Shown: positions 14,854 through 28,700 of the stretch, in pieces
Position numbering within the stretch: the stretch's first letter is position 1
Layout: the number at the start of each line of letters is the position of its first letter
Origin: Dimorphilus gyrociliatus
Lineage: Eukaryota; Annelida; Polychaeta; Dinophilidae
Assembly: GCA_904063045.1 (NCBI GenBank)
Contig: CAJFCJ010000031.1
Span: forward strand, 186,001 to 250,000
Direction of reading: 5' to 3'
DNA length: 64,000 bases
Translations under genes and position numbers: made by a program
The notes under the pieces: generated by a model
Told to the model about the DNA's origin: nothing
Databases searched by the model: none
What the model saw: the letters and a program-made list of their open reading frames with translations, nothing else

Positions 14854-17055
14854 TCTTATTCATAAATTATTTATAGTACAACTTTTCATGCAGATCAAGC
14901 CAAGTGCCGTGTATAGTTGTTCTTTACATTCATTATACTCTTTGGGATCGCCATATTTGATATTAGTCTGGCTACGGAATCCGCATCACATAGAACAACG
15001 ATCAAAGGAGTCTGCCTGCAACCGCGTTCTCTTTCTTCCCGCTAGCCTTATAAAAATTAAAGCTAAAAGCTTCCCTATAGGCGGAAAAAAGAGAAAATTA
15101 ACAAGCAGATGTTTTATTGGATCTTAAAAAATAATTTTAAAGCGGGGACGTTTTCTGTCCATTTCAAAAAAAAAAGAATAAAGAACAAAATTTAAGAAAA
15201 TAAAGAAATAATTGAGAAAGAAACGAAAAGAGTACAGTTTACAATGAAAGCAAGAGAATGAAGATATTTCTTTTTCTTTCTTTTTTATATAGCCCACTGC
15301 TGCCAATGAACTTTATTCTTATACTAACCTCTTGAAATTGAATTAAGAATTGTAAATAAATAGGTGTCAATTGATTGAAATCCTACTATTAAATAGAAGC
15401 AGAGTAAATAGATAGGAGAAAAGTTTCTTGGAATAAAATATTAGGATATATTTATATGTTATTTATTGTGGAATAGCAATTTTTACCAGTGGAATAAGAA
15501 GATAAAGCGTAACTAGATAGAACATCATTCAATGCGATAAGATTTCCTATCGTTTTCTTCCAGAAGAGAAAAATAAAGAAGAAGAAGAAGATTAATGAAA
15601 GCAATACGTTGGCTCTATATCAATCAACGACTGCGATCAGTTTATTCTATTTCTAAATCAATCGAATGGAAGATGATACTGATTATCGAATAAAATTAGA
15701 CAAAAGGTAGCTAATTTATTTAAAAAAATTAAATGCTTCACCTTCCGTTTGGCCTATTTTCGACCTATATAAAAGAAATCTCTCGTACTAAACTCTACAT
15801 CAAATTTAAAAGGACACGACCTTTTAAATACTAGATTTTTATGTGATCTAACAACAAGAACGAGTTATCAAGGAGTATAGCTAGGTGTTTTTCTTCTCTG
15901 TACCCTATTTTTCTACACCAGTATTGGTCTGTAACCAGTCAAAATTTTTATTTGGAATTGTTTTTATAAACAAACAATTTCTCATCCTTCACTAGTCAAC
16001 GAGAAACGTCCCTAATTTAATAAACAATTGGAATACAGGTTAACACAACATGCGAGGCGTGCATATAGTATAAACTCGAAAATCTGGCATTTTAAATCAT
16101 TTATGAAGCATAGGCTTTAAGTTTTATAAAATAAAAACACCTTCAGGTAAAATATAGCGAATGTTTCAGAAGAATAAGTATCATCAACAGGCTTTAATTA
16201 ATAGAGTGAGAACTCTTAAAAGACCATAGAAAATGCAACTACAAACAGAGTTATATAAAAAAACAGCTCTATATTTAAACAAGCAACTGTAATTGATCAT
16301 AATACTACTATCGACAGAATATAATACTTAACCAAATGATTTCTATACTTGAAACAGAGATCGGTTTTATTATATTATTCTAAACGAAATGATACGTTCG
16401 TAAAAGAATAAAGCTGTAGGACAAACAAGTTTGTAAGTGAGCTATCAAATGAGAAATGGCAAATAAGACGTTCAAAGCTGGTTTGTTTAATATTTATACA
16501 ACACATACATAGGACTGTAATAATTGAATATAAATAAGAATTAAATTGAACATATTTGTATAAATTATATTAAATAAAAAAATTCTGAAGATTTTATCTC
16601 TCATTCACAATTATAATATTGCTAAATAAATAAGAAAATTTAAAAAAAAGTGATGATAAAAGTATCAAATAGTCTTTAAAAATATAAGTGTATATTCTTA
16701 CAATTTATCAACCTGTTAAGGATAGCTCCAGGCAAACAGAGAGGTTTTCTTTTTGCTTAAATATTTTTATATTACAGTATATAGAAAATATCGTTGCTTT
16801 GAATAAAAGTTTTCTTACCCTAGAACGTATAGGTAAATCGAAAAATTCTTCTATTATTAAAAGGTAATATATTATGTCTAAAATTTCGATATTTACTCAC
16901 AAAAATGTAGAGATCGATTTTATAAAATTACGCACGATCGGTTAGAGAATGTTTTATACCCATATACTCAAGCTATCAATAATAAGTAACACATATATAT
17001 ACTATAGATTTTTTATTTTATAGATTAGTAATAATAGTTATATTTAGAGTATATA

Positions 17056-17096
<41 letters not shown>

Positions 17097-18548
17097 CTGT
17101 GTCTGTGTCTGTATATAGTACAGTGTAAAAATTGTATATATCTCTTTTTAAATATAAAATGTTAATAGTATTGTATTTTTTTAAGTTCGTATTATATAAC
17201 ATATTAAATAACTCAATAGGTTGATTACATTGTGCAAAAAAAATAATGAAAAACCGTTGTAAAAGATAAACGAGAATATGAATAAATCAGAAAAAATTAT
17301 ACTGGTATTTTTGTATACTATCCGTAATAACATACTGGTATTACTGATGCTATAAACAAAGATATTTCCTTTTTTTAACCCTATCAATTGCTGTTCTTTA
17401 TCATTCCTATATTTTTGGCCTACATTGTAATAAAAGGAAACTACAGCAGTATAAAGTCTTAATAAAACATTTCGTGTTTTAGCTAATAAAATATAGTTTT
17501 GAAAAGAGAAAGAGTGTAAACAATTTCTTATAAAATAAAAGAATGTCTCCGAGCTCCATATATCAATGCTTTCTTTCTCATACTACTGATGTGATTTAAG
17601 GTCAGTTATAATAGCTCCTTTTAAATTCCTTATCTTTATATAATATAAGCTTTTTAGCAATATTTCGAAACAAGCTGAATTATACGTATACGATTCATTT
17701 ATTGTTATGAAGATGTATGTTACACCATCTACTTAATATAAATAAGATGAAAGCTTTAAAATAAATTAAAACTGAAAATTTTTTTTTCGAACGTTAAGAA
17801 TAAAGTTGGTATTAACTGTTTTTTTGTTTAAAGAAAAATAACTAATAAAATCAAAATTCGCTTTCAAAGATTGTAAATACGGGAGCTATTTAACTAATAA
17901 TGCACATAATTACTCGTTTCATTAATATTACTATTATTCGTTAATATCTATGAAAATTTTAAGTAAGGAAAAATATTTGATAGAACTAACAGTTTTGATT
18001 TTATGAGGTTACCTACTCCTACGGAGAGGAATTGTCTGGTGTGACGTGAAATTTAAAAAGTCTTTAATATTGAATATAGATATAATAAGCTAAAAGTCAG
18101 TTAATGAAAGTAATAATATAGTAATAGACTTATGTTCTTATAATGATTTGTAAGTGAATTTCTTGATGAATGTTCCGTCAGCTGACTTTAAGTATAGTCG
18201 ATTCGATTTTGCCGCCAAATTTTAACTGTGTACTAAATTACATAGATGTCACTCATTTAACCGGTAATTGAAAAAGTCATCATTTCATCGAAATTAATAG
18301 TTCAGAAAGGTTGTTGTGAATTTTAATTCATTTTTGAGCATATATTTTATAGATTTAGCAAATGAAATTGTAATTAATGCTATATTCATAAAATTAGACA
18401 ATCTCATAAGTGACCGTTTAATAACCGGTTTTAGATTTTTGCCGTGTCCAAGTTACTCCTATCGAATCGATTATTTGTCGGAAGTTCGGAAATCGGAAGT
18501 GTCATTTTAAAGGGTGCAATAAGCTGCTGACCCTCAAATATTTCAACG
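14854..18548. other. Gene-poor interval between divergent ARHGAP39 and LIS1
   Basis: This is 3.7 kb of AT-rich DNA with stop codons in all frames. The only open stretches are short (for example 14888-15127 +) and have no recognisable features. It probably contains promoters and 5' UTR exons for both flanking genes. A TA/TG microsatellite lies at 17058-17113. I found no RNA gene. Confidence 0.5.
17058..17113. repeat. TA then TG/TCTG microsatellite
   Basis: About 15 tandem TA units run directly into GT and repeated TGTGTC units. This is a compound simple repeat in the intergenic DNA upstream of LIS1. Confidence 0.9.
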
Positions 18549-20218
18549 ATGGGGTTGTCACAAAGGCAGAGAGAAGAGCTGTAAGTATAAATAGTCATTT
18601 ATTGATTGTTAATTTGATTAATCATAAAATTGCAGCCATAAAGCTATTGCTAGTTATTTTCATGAAAACGGTTTGCTGGAGAGTCTGGAAGCTTTTCAAA
18701 AAGAAACGAATATGGTAAATCTATGATTCTAATTGACAATCAGAAAATCTGATGAGTTATTTTCAATCTTTAGCAAGAGTTAGATAATGAAAAGAAGTTC
18801 ACAGGACTCCTAGAGAAAAAATGGATATCCGTCTTACGTTTACAGAAAAAGGTAATGGATTTGGAGAATCGACTTAGTGAAGCCGAAAAAGAGATGACTG
18901 GTGGCTTGCCAACAAAGGAGAAACGTCAGCCTGCGGAATGGATCCCGAGACCACCATTCCTTTACAGTCTCACTGGTCATCGCGCCCCAATCACTCGAGT
19001 TATATTTCATCCTGTTTACAGTGTCATCGTATCTGCTAGCGAAGATGCTACAATAAAGGTATTAACATAATTATTTTCATGCAGGTTACTGATTGCTCTT
19101 TTTTGTAGATATGGGACTATGATAGTGGTAGATGCGAGAGAACACTGAAGGGGCATACAGACGCCGTTCAAGATATCGCCTTTGATCCTCAGGGGAAGAT
19201 TCTCGGTAAGGAACATTTTTTTATTAGCAATGACGTAAATAAAAAGTAATTGTGTTTTTGATATCTGAAATATGTAAACGGCTTACGTTTGTTTAGAGTT
19301 TTATAACTGATAACCAAGTACTTTTTGTAATCAACAGCCTCGTGTTCAGCTGATTTATCGATTAAATTATGGGATTTTGTGGGTCATGAATGCATAAGAA
19401 CCTTACATGGTCACGAGCACAATGTATCAAGCGTAGCTTTTATGCCCCGTGGTGACATGCTGATTTCTGCGTCAAGAGACAAAACTATTAAAATGTGGCA
19501 GCTTGATACAGGACATAACGTTTTCACATATTTTGGACATACCGATTGGGTTCGAATGGTTCGCATTAGCGACGATGGTAGCATGCTAGCGTCTTGCTCC
19601 AGTGACCAAACTGTTAGAATATGGGTTGTAGGACAAAAGGGCTGCAAAGTAAATATTTGTCAACAGTCTTACTTTTTTAAGTTTTACTTAACTTTATCAT
19701 TAAAAAAAACTTTTTAGAGCGAGCTTAGAGATCACCAGCACGTTGTAGAATGTGTTGCATGGGCGCCAAGTGTCTCAAATCCTTCCATCAGTGAAGGAGC
19801 AGCTTTAAGTTCAGATAAGAATGGTCGTTACGTAGCGTCAGGAAGTAGGGATAAATTGATAAAAATATGGGACGTAAATAGTGGTGCATGCGTGATAACT
19901 CTGGTCGGCCATGATAACTGGGTTCGTGGCATCGTCTTTCATCCTGGAGGTAGATACCTGTTATCTGCTTGCGATGATAAAACTTTACGTGTTTGGCTAC
20001 TTAAGTCGAAGATGAATATCAAAACGCTCGACGCTCATACTCATTTCTGCACGTCACTTGGTAAGTAACAATACCTTTCCTATCCCCTCAACCCTTCTAA
20101 TCTATTCAATTAACTCATTAATAAAAAAATAAATTTACTAATAGATTTTCATCCGAGTAACCCCTTCATTGCTACTGGAAGCGTCGACGAAACAGTGAAG
20201 GTGTGGGAATGCCGTTAA
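18549..20218 (+). CDS. PAFAH1B1: LIS1, dynein regulator (PAFAH1B1)
   Basis: Regulates cytoplasmic dynein and is also the beta subunit of PAF acetylhydrolase 1B. It acts in nuclear migration and mitotic spindle work. Exons 18549-18580, 18636-18714, 18774-19058, 19109-19205, 19338-19648, 19718-20060 and 20145-20218 give 406 residues, against 410 in human. The N-terminal LisH motif ([16 protein letters not shown]) is followed by a short coiled coil (about residues 50-80) and seven WD40 repeats. These include [62 protein letters not shown] and [15 protein letters not shown], ending in VKVWECR like every LIS1. The start is fixed by [11 protein letters not shown], which matches orthologues. It is intact and highly conserved. 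Confidence 0.98.
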
Positions 20219-20941
20219 CCATGACTTCGATAACTAAGTGATTTTTCGATAAAAAAAAAATTAGTGCTTTTTCGAAAAATAAGTGTTTTGCCTCGTTATA
20301 ATTGTTATGTTATCTTTCCAAACGGTTCGACAACTTCAGTGCGCGCTTGATTGCTTTAATTCTTTTGTAAGAACTGTTGTGCGAAACAAAAAAGAAAAAT
20401 CTCGAATTTAGGTAAACTTATTCCTCATTGGTGGAAACGTTTTTTTTTCTTTGTAAATATATATATGAATGACATGTGCAATATTAGAGGAGGATAATAT
20501 TAGGATCATGTCCGCATGCGAGATTTGGTCGTTTTTCAATGTACAATGAACGATTGAGAGTGCAAACAGACAAACATTTAAAAAAAAAACATGGCATGAG
20601 TACAACGATTAACATGCAAGTGGATTAGTTTTTAGTTGTTTCATTTTGACTTGAACGATAATTTGCGCTAAAAAGCGTAGGTTGTTGTTTATTGGTCTTT
20701 TATTGAATTGCATATTTGTAAAATGTTTTACATGAAATTTTTCTGTGCATATGAAAAAGGGCAGTATTAAACATGGAACTATGGAAATATAATTATAAAT
20801 AACCGAACAATTGATTTTCGCGCGACAACTCGCTCGAGTACGAATGACGTAATGGGAGTTCCCCGGGAGTTCCCTCGTTCTGCTTCTGCCCAACGCGTGT
20901 CAGCGACGAGATCACTATTTATTTAACGTTTATCAATTGAG
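20219..20941. promoter_or_regulatory. Spacer between LIS1 and acetoacetyl-CoA synthetase
   Basis: This holds the LIS1 3' UTR and then the likely promoter of the next gene. A locally GC-richer patch at about 20820-20910 contains the inverted element GGGAGTTCCCCGGGAGTTCCC, just upstream of the next start codon. No gene is visible. Confidence 0.45.
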
Positions 20942-23900
20942 ATGGATGCGGCAATTTTGAGAAAACCTAATTGTTTGTGGAAACCCGATAGAACCAAGAA
21001 AACTAACTTGGATACATTCAGGGATCTTATCAACAAGAAATACGGACAAAATTTGCGTAATTATTCTACTTTTGTAACATTTCAATGCTGAATTACGAAA
21101 TAGTTTTCTCTAAGGTTGAATGATTTTGCAGAAACCTACAAAGAATTGCATAGATGGAGTGTAGATCATTATCCAGAATTTTGGGGAGAAGTCTGGGATT
21201 TTACGAATATAAAATATTCAAGATCATATAATCAGGTAATGTGTTAGCTTAATCTTTTAAAATTATTCGTCTTTCCGTCATATAGAATCAGCCGATCAAG
21301 ACTTATTCTGATTGGTAGTTGTTGTCCACGCCTTCTTGCCTTGAACTTGACCTTTCTTTTTATCGATAGGCCTTTGGCAGATTCTACGTTTTAACTTGAA
21401 ATAAATTTAATACTTTTATGTATAACAATTTACAAAATAATATTTTTTACAACAGCTGTACATAGATAGATAGATACGTATCGGGCAACATTTGGGTTAA
21501 AAAAAAGGCGGAACATAATATAGTGTATTTCTAAACAAAAAACTTTAAAAAAAAAATAACAATAAAGAATGCAATTCATCCTAATTATTTTGTAAACTAA
21601 TTTTACGTATATACTAGTTTATATACTGTATATATACAATATAAATTTATATATATATATAGTGTTTCAATATTACGTAATTTTTTTTTATTAGGTTTAC
21701 GATGCTACTGTTAGAATGGATGAATTTCCTCCTAAATGGTTTTCGGGAGCTTTATTTAATTTTGCCGAAAATCTTTTAAAGCATGAAGACGAAGATAAAG
21801 TAGCCATTTATGCGGCAGGTACGAAGTTTTATATATATATACATAAATAATGAACAGCTAATTTAAGATAGTTTTATCATAATTATCTATATAGTCGAAG
21901 GTCACGATGAAATTAAGCGAAGAACGTTTAGGGAATTGAAGGATGATGTGGCCTTATATGCTTCTGCTATGAGAAAAATGGGTATTGGAAAAAATGACAG
22001 GGTTGTGGGATACATTCCAAACTGTATTGAAGCTATTGTTGCCATGCTTGCTGCTGTATCACTTGGTGCGATTTGGAGTAGTGCTTCTCCTGATTTTGGA
22101 GTAACTGGTGTTCTTGAAAGATTTTGTCAAATTTCCCCAAAATTTATTATTTCCGTTAATGGAGTCATTTATAACGGTAAAACCTACGAACACTTGACAA
22201 AATTATCAAAGGTAGCGAATGTTCTACCTGAAGTTGAAAAAGTTGTTGTTATACCTTATTTGAAATTTGAAAATGGATCGTCCAAGTCTGATCTATCTTT
22301 CATTAGAAATGCGTATGTAAAAAATAATATTTACAAAAAAATCAATCAATTTTACAGCTGTTTCTATTAATATTTTCTTCAGATGCTCCCTTGAAGAATT
22401 CTTGGAATCTGGAAGGAACAGCGACGGCACTGTAGATAATCTAATTTTTGAACAATTACCTTTCGATCATCCAGTATTTATAATGTATTCTTCGGGTACA
22501 ACCGGAGTACCTAAGTGTATTGTTCATTCGGCTGGTGGAACATTAATTAAGCATCTAGAAGAACACGCTCTCCAAGGAGATATGAGGAGTGAGGATAGAA
22601 TGCTTTATTATACGACAACTGGTTGGATGATGTGGAATTGGTTTGTTTCGCCATTGGCCATTGGAGCCAGTTTAGTTTGTTACGATGGATCTCCATTGGT
22701 ACCTAATCAAAATATTTTGTGGGACTTGATCGATAAACTTGGGTAAGATTTAGTAAAAGCTCACCAATTGAATACGTGTTTTATTAACAACTTTACACTT
22801 TTTATTATTATTAGAATCACTATACTTGGCACTGGTGCAAAATGGTTGGCCGTTTTGGAAGAAAGGGACATAAAACCCAGTAAGATTATTTTTTTTTAAA
22901 CCTTTAATCCATTTATAATAGATAAAAAGCGTCTCGTTAATGCATCATTTATCTTATTCTTATTCTTATTCTATAGTGAATACTCATAAATTAACAACGC
23001 TACGCTCGATATTATCGACTGGCTCACCATTATCTCCAAAATCTTTCCGATACGTCTACGAACACGTTAAAAAAGATATATTACTTGGTTCTATTACGGG
23101 TGGTACGGACATAATTGCCTGTTTTGCTGGTCAGAATTGTACTCTACCAGTTTATGAAGGTGAAATTCAATCAGTTCATTTGGGTGTCGATATGGTCAGT
23201 TTAGATGAGGATGGAAAAGAAGTTTATGGCGAAAGTGGTGATCTTGTTTGCAGGAAGCCATTCCCAAGTATGCCAATTTATTTTTGGAATGATCCTAAAA
23301 ATGAAAAATATCGAAAGGCCTATTATGATAAATATGATGGCATGTGGGCTCACGGTGATTTTTGTCTTATTAATCCTAAGACTGATGGAATATGGATGTT
23401 GGGTAGAAGTGATGGTACTCTAAATCCAAATGGTGTGCGATTTGGTAGTTCAGAAATATATCAAATCGGTAAAAATAATTATAGAATAACGCGTTACATT
23501 CAATGTATTAATTGTATATGTTTTTTTTTCTTTTTCTAGTTGAAGAATTCAAAGAAATTGCAGATAGTTTATGCATTGGTCAAAAGAGTGCTGATGGAAA
23601 TGAAGAGAGAGTTGTACTCTTCTTGAAAATGGCCCAAGGAAGCGATTTTAATGAGGATTTGAAAAAGAGACTTCAAGTTGAAATCCGTATGCAACTATCT
23701 GCCAGACATGTGCCATCTATAATTTTGTCTATTTCCGATATACCGGTAAGTGATTACACATTATCTGCTCTGCGATAAAGGTCGTTAATTTGACATTTTT
23801 CTTGTATTAACAGTACACCAATAGCGGAAAGAAAGTTGAAGTTGCAGTGAAAAAGATTTTAGCCGGAGAAGACGTTAAAAGTCGAGGAGCATATATTAAT

Positions 23901-23951
23901 CCTAACTCTCTAGATCTTTATTACAATATCAAAGAACTACAGAATTACTAA
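20942..23951 (+). CDS. AACS: Acetoacetyl-CoA synthetase
   Basis: Cytosolic ANL-superfamily enzyme that activates acetoacetate to acetoacetyl-CoA with ATP, feeding ketone bodies into sterol and fatty-acid synthesis. It begins [16 protein letters not shown], and the first exons are 20942-21056, 21132-21235 and from 21695. Later exons continue through 21895-22315, 22382-22742, 22815-22880, about 22977-23466, 23540-23743 and 23814-23951, for roughly 650 residues. Family signatures are the ACS N-terminal block with [18 protein letters not shown], the adenylate-binding loop [37 protein letters not shown], and the hinge [23 protein letters not shown]. The C-terminal lysine region [15 protein letters not shown] carries the catalytic Lys. 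The second intron (about 459 bp, 21236-21694) is unusually long for the window. The gene converges on a thiolase with 73 bp between stops. Confidence 0.96.
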
Positions 23952-24024
23952 GTTTCATTTTGGTTTTTTTTTGTTCTGAAGGTTAAATTAATACAAATTA
24001 TTCAAATTTAGCATCAAATTTTCT

Positions 24025-25475
24025 CTAACATCTTTCCATCATGATTGCGATACCTTGACCACCACCAATACAAGCAGAGCCAACGGCAATATTCGCGTTT
24101 CTTCGTCTGGATTAATAATAATAATGATAGCTATTATTATAATAGGATTACAATAATTACCTCAATTCGTGAGCCAAGTGTGCAGTAATTCTCGAACCAG
24201 AGGCGCCGACTGGATGACCTAGGGCAATAGCTCCTCCATTAACATTAGTTTTTTCCGGATCTAAACCTAACTCCTTTTGGCAAGCCAGAAATTGTGGTGC
24301 AAAAGCCTCGTTGATATCAAAAATATCAACATCTCCGACGCTCTTACCAGTTTTGGATAGAAGGGCTCTGATTGCTGGCACTGGACCAATACCCATTATA
24401 CTTGGATCACAGCCTGAAATTGCATAACCAGTTATTGAAGCAAGGGGCGTCAAGTTTTGATCTTTGACAGCTTGTTCACTGGCAACAATAACACAGCCGG
24501 CTCCATCACAAATACCCTACAATAAATAACATAAGATAATTATAATTAGTTCATATAATGAATTATGATAACAAACAGAAGCATTGCCGGCGTTAACAGT
24601 TCCATTCTTTTTGAATACAGATGGTAATTTTGCTAAACTTTCAACTGTTGCCTTTGGTTTAGGGTGCTCATCAATTTCCATAATTTCTTCACCCTTTCTT
24701 GTTTTAACCTTGATTGGTACCATTTCCATTTTAAATGCACCACTCTCTTGACCTTCAAACCATTTGGTTTGACTACGAACTGCGAAAGTGTCGCTTTCTT
24801 CTCTAGAAATATTGTATTTTGTAGCTAGATTTTCAGCGGTAACACCCATAGGAGTTTTGATCTGTTGATCAATTAAACCTTTCCAAAGGGCATCTTCCAA
24901 AACTGGATCAGTTCCGAGTTTAATACCAAATCTAGCATTTCTCAAAACGTAAGGAGCTTGAGACATGTTCTCTGTCCCTCCAGTTAATACAACATTACTT
25001 AATCCTAACTCGATTTCTTGACAGGCCGTAACTACCGACTGGAAGCCAGAACCACAAAGTCTATTCACTGCATGTCCTGGAGTTTCTGTTTTCATTCCTA
25101 ATCTTATACTAACGTGCCTAGGTGTATAGGCTCCATCTATTGAACTCTAAAAAAGTTTACAAAATATAAATATTTATTTTGTTGACAATTCGTAAAACAT
25201 TAATTAAAATATTTACGTGAAAAACATTTCCAATGACAACTGAATCAACATTTTCTGGTTTAACGTTACCCGCTTCTAAAGCTGCTCTGGCAGCAATTTC
25301 TTGTAGATCGGTTTGAGAAAAAGCAGCTAGTCGACCCCCAAATGTTCCAAATGGTGTTCTTTTGGCGGCAACAATGAAGGCCTTACTTACTTCTGCAAAA
25401 TATTAGTTTTTCAAATGTTTCATTTATAGTTTTATTAATTAAAGAAAGCTTTAATTTACCTTTTGCAAGAGCCAT
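24025..25475 (-). CDS. ACAA2: 3-ketoacyl-CoA thiolase, mitochondrial type (ACAA2)
   Basis: Thiolase of the last beta-oxidation step. It cleaves 3-ketoacyl-CoA and can also act on acetoacetyl-CoA. It starts MALAK with a splice to EVSKAFIVAAKRTPFGTFGG and is about 395 residues long. The nucleophile Cys lies in NRLCGSGFQSVV (about 25050). NVNGGAIALGHPVGASGSRI (about 24180-24240) supplies the His, and CIGGGQG near the C-terminus (about 24050) supplies the second catalytic Cys. FDINEAFAPQF and DPSIMGIGPVPAI are also present. The N-terminus has no long transit peptide, as in vertebrate ACAA2, whose targeting signal is the uncleaved N-terminus. The wording is closer to ACAA2 than to ACAT1/2. It faces XPF divergently across 288 bp. 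Confidence 0.95.
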
Positions 25476-25763
25476 CGTCCTAGTTTCTGTTCGAGTTCAC
25501 AAAATGCTGTGATGAGTGACAAATATCTTGATTGGGTAAAAGTTCCTCTTTCAGCCAATCACCGGCAACTTAACGAAATTTAGCAGACGAACATTGGTCT
25601 AAATGACAAAAGTTGAAATCTAAGTTTAAAGTACGCCGAAGACTTTGTATCTAAATTTGCATATATCAGATAAAATCGTTGTTTGAATTTTAAGCGATTT
25701 AAATGATTACAGTAAACCCTATTAGTATTGCGAAATAGTTGTTTGGGCGATAAAGTAAAAACA
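25476..25763. promoter_or_regulatory. Bidirectional upstream region of thiolase (-) and XPF (+)
   Basis: Only 288 bp separate the two start codons, so the promoters must be shared or abutting. No known motif could be picked out by eye. Confidence 0.45.
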
Positions 25764-28700
25764 ATGGCTCTGCTTTCATATGAAAAGCAAGCTTTTGCAG
25801 ATGCATTTAATGAAGATGGTCTTCTTGTTTGCGCAAGGTAGATTTTCAATTAAACACTTTTTGATTTTTTAAAAAAAAAAAATTTCTAAATTCGCAGAGG
25901 AATGGGTTTGGAGAGAATTTTCGTAACGTTCCTTAAATTATACTGTGATCCCGGTCAATTGGTTTATGTGATAAATACAAATGAAGAAGAACAAGTGACC
26001 TCTATTTTAGTATAACATGACACATAAATACAAATATTTTTCTTTATAGGCCTATTTTATAGAACAACTAGAATTACAAGACGTTAAGCCGTTACCAAAA
26101 TCGATTACATCAGATTTTAGCGTTGCTGAAAGGTAATTTTAGTTAGTTATTAAAGCAAATCATAATATTAAATAATTTCAAACATTTCTAGAGAACAATT
26201 ATACTTAAATGGCGGAGTTCTATTCATAACATCAAGAATATTAGTTATGGATTTATTAACTAAGAAAGTTCCTTCTCAACTAGTATCAGGAATTATTATA
26301 TTTAAAGCTCATAAGTTAGTATATAGACCTAATTATTAAAAAATATATAGTATTTATTAATTTTTTTTAAAATAAAGAATTATGGAATCTCATCAAGAAG
26401 CTTTCATTTTAAGATTGTATAGAATGCAAAATCAGGTAAGTTGTTTAGTTTGTTATTTCACTTGATTTCTTTTGTAATTTGTCTTTTTTTTTCATATTTA
26501 GACTGGTTTCGTTAAGGCTTTTTCTGATAATCCAACAGCATTTATCAAAGGTTTATGCTATGTGGAAAGGGTATTAAAAGCTTTATATGTAAAAAAGTTG
26601 TTTCTTTGGCCAAGATTTCATGCCGATGTGAAAGATCTTATGGAAAAGCATACGATTGACGTTGTTGAAATGGAAATTGAAATGACACCGGCAATGGCTA
26701 GTTGCCAAACTGCCTTACTAGATATTATATCATCCTGCGTTCGAGAAATGAAAAAAAGTCATCCATCGGTTTGTTTCTTTTGATTGATATCTTAAATATT
26801 GGAAATAATTTTCTATTCTTTATATTTAGTTAGACGCCGACGAAGACATTACAATCGAAACTGCTCTATCTCAAAATTTTGATAGAACTCTGAGACGTCA
26901 TTTAGATCCAATTTGGCATCAACTATCTATAAAAACAAAAAATTTAGTCAGCGATTTAAGAATGGTTCGAGAAATTTTAGGGTAAATTACTATTGATTAA
27001 TTATATATATCTAATATATATATATAGAATATGTACAGTATATATTGTTTATTGTACCCTACTACAGAAATCTTACTCAGTACGATGCCATTAATTTCTA
27101 TCAGTTCATCAAATCAATTAGATCCAGCGAAAGAACGTTTATATCTAGTGATAGCTGGCTTTATTTAGACGCTGCTGATTCCTTATTTACGGTTTGTTAA
27201 AATATAAATAAACGAAGCCAACTTGTAAAGGTAATAAACTTAACTTGAAATAATACGTTTTGTTTTTTTAAATGTAAAGGCTGCAAAGCAAAGAGTTTAT
27301 TCTTCTAATAAGAAAACAAAAGCAAAGCCTGGTGTGGCTGCCGAAGCTGATCTTTGGGACGATGAAGAGGAAACTACAGATAGCCCTGCTGAAGAATGCC
27401 CAAAATGGAAAGTACTTTCTGACGTAATTAAAGAAATAAGGGAGCATTGTCAAGATGATAGCGCATGTAGAATAATGATAATCGCAAAGGATATTAGAAC
27501 TTGCAATCTTCTGCAAGAAGTTGTTTTTTTTTTTTTGAATTGTACACTTTAAAATGATGATCATTCTGTTCAAAATATGTTTTTCAGTATCTAAAATGCG
27601 GCGGTAATCAAATGTTGAAGAGAATTAAAGATCGTATGAACGAAATGAACAACGCAGCCAATCGTCGTTGCAAAACAACAAAGAATACAAAAAGTAATGA
27701 GCTGACCTTAACTCAAATGATAACTCACGATTCGTCCGGTGATGAGGTAACTAATAAATAGTTGAATAATTTAAAAGAAAAAAAGAAGCAAAGAAATCAA
27801 TAGAGGTGTCTTTTCCTACAGGATGATGTTAAAACAAAAAAAATCAAAATTGGATTAGTCGATGAAGCGTTAACGGTCTTTCATCCTTTATATGGCAATA
27901 GCGATCCTTATAGTATTTTACGAACTTTATCTGAACTGCAACCAACTTACGTTATACTCTATGATCCGGAAATATCAGTGGTTAGACAATTGGAAATATT
28001 TAAAGCTTGTAATCCGGGAAAACCGCTAAGGGTCTACTTTCTTTTATATTCAAACTCGTCGGAGGAGCAAAGATATCTTTTAACCGTACAAAAAGAGAAG
28101 CAAGCATTTGAGTATTTAATCAAAGAGAAAGCTGTAAGATATTATCACAATATTACACTTTAGTACGTTATCTATTGGGTAATAATGCCTTTTCTAATCG
28201 TTTTAGGCATTGGTTATAAGAGATGATCAAGATGATAAAATGGAGGATGACGACGAGGAGACTTCATTGTCATTTCGCGATGCTCGTGCACCCGTTGAAC
28301 ACAAAATAATCGTTGATGTAAGGGAGTTTCGAAGTAAACTACCCTCTGTATTACATAAAAAGAACATTACAATTGAACCTGCGACTATAGAAATAGGAGA
28401 CTATATTCTCACTCCGGAAATTTGTGTAGAAAGAAAAAGTTTAAGTGATCTTATTGGTTCATTGAATAATGGAAGATTGTATAATCAATGTCAAGCTATG
28501 TGTCGTCATTATCGCAAACCTGTTCTACTGATCGAATTTGATAAGAACAAACCATTTTCTCTGTTACAAGGAAAATATAACGTCTCAACAGAAATGATTA
28601 CGCATGATATAATGGGGAAATTAACCCTTTTAACTTTACATTTTAACCGAGTTAGATTAATTTGGAGCCAGGATGCCTATAAAACTGCAACGATATTTAG

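Noticed and set aside
14888-15127. 79-codon open frame upstream of ARHGAP39
   Set aside because: No domain, signal peptide or splice context; expected by chance in a 3.7-kb gap.
27490-27552. Apparent truncation of XPF at a run of T residues
   Set aside because: The stop lies in an intron beginning at GTTGTT; the frame resumes at the acceptor before YLKCGGNQ.
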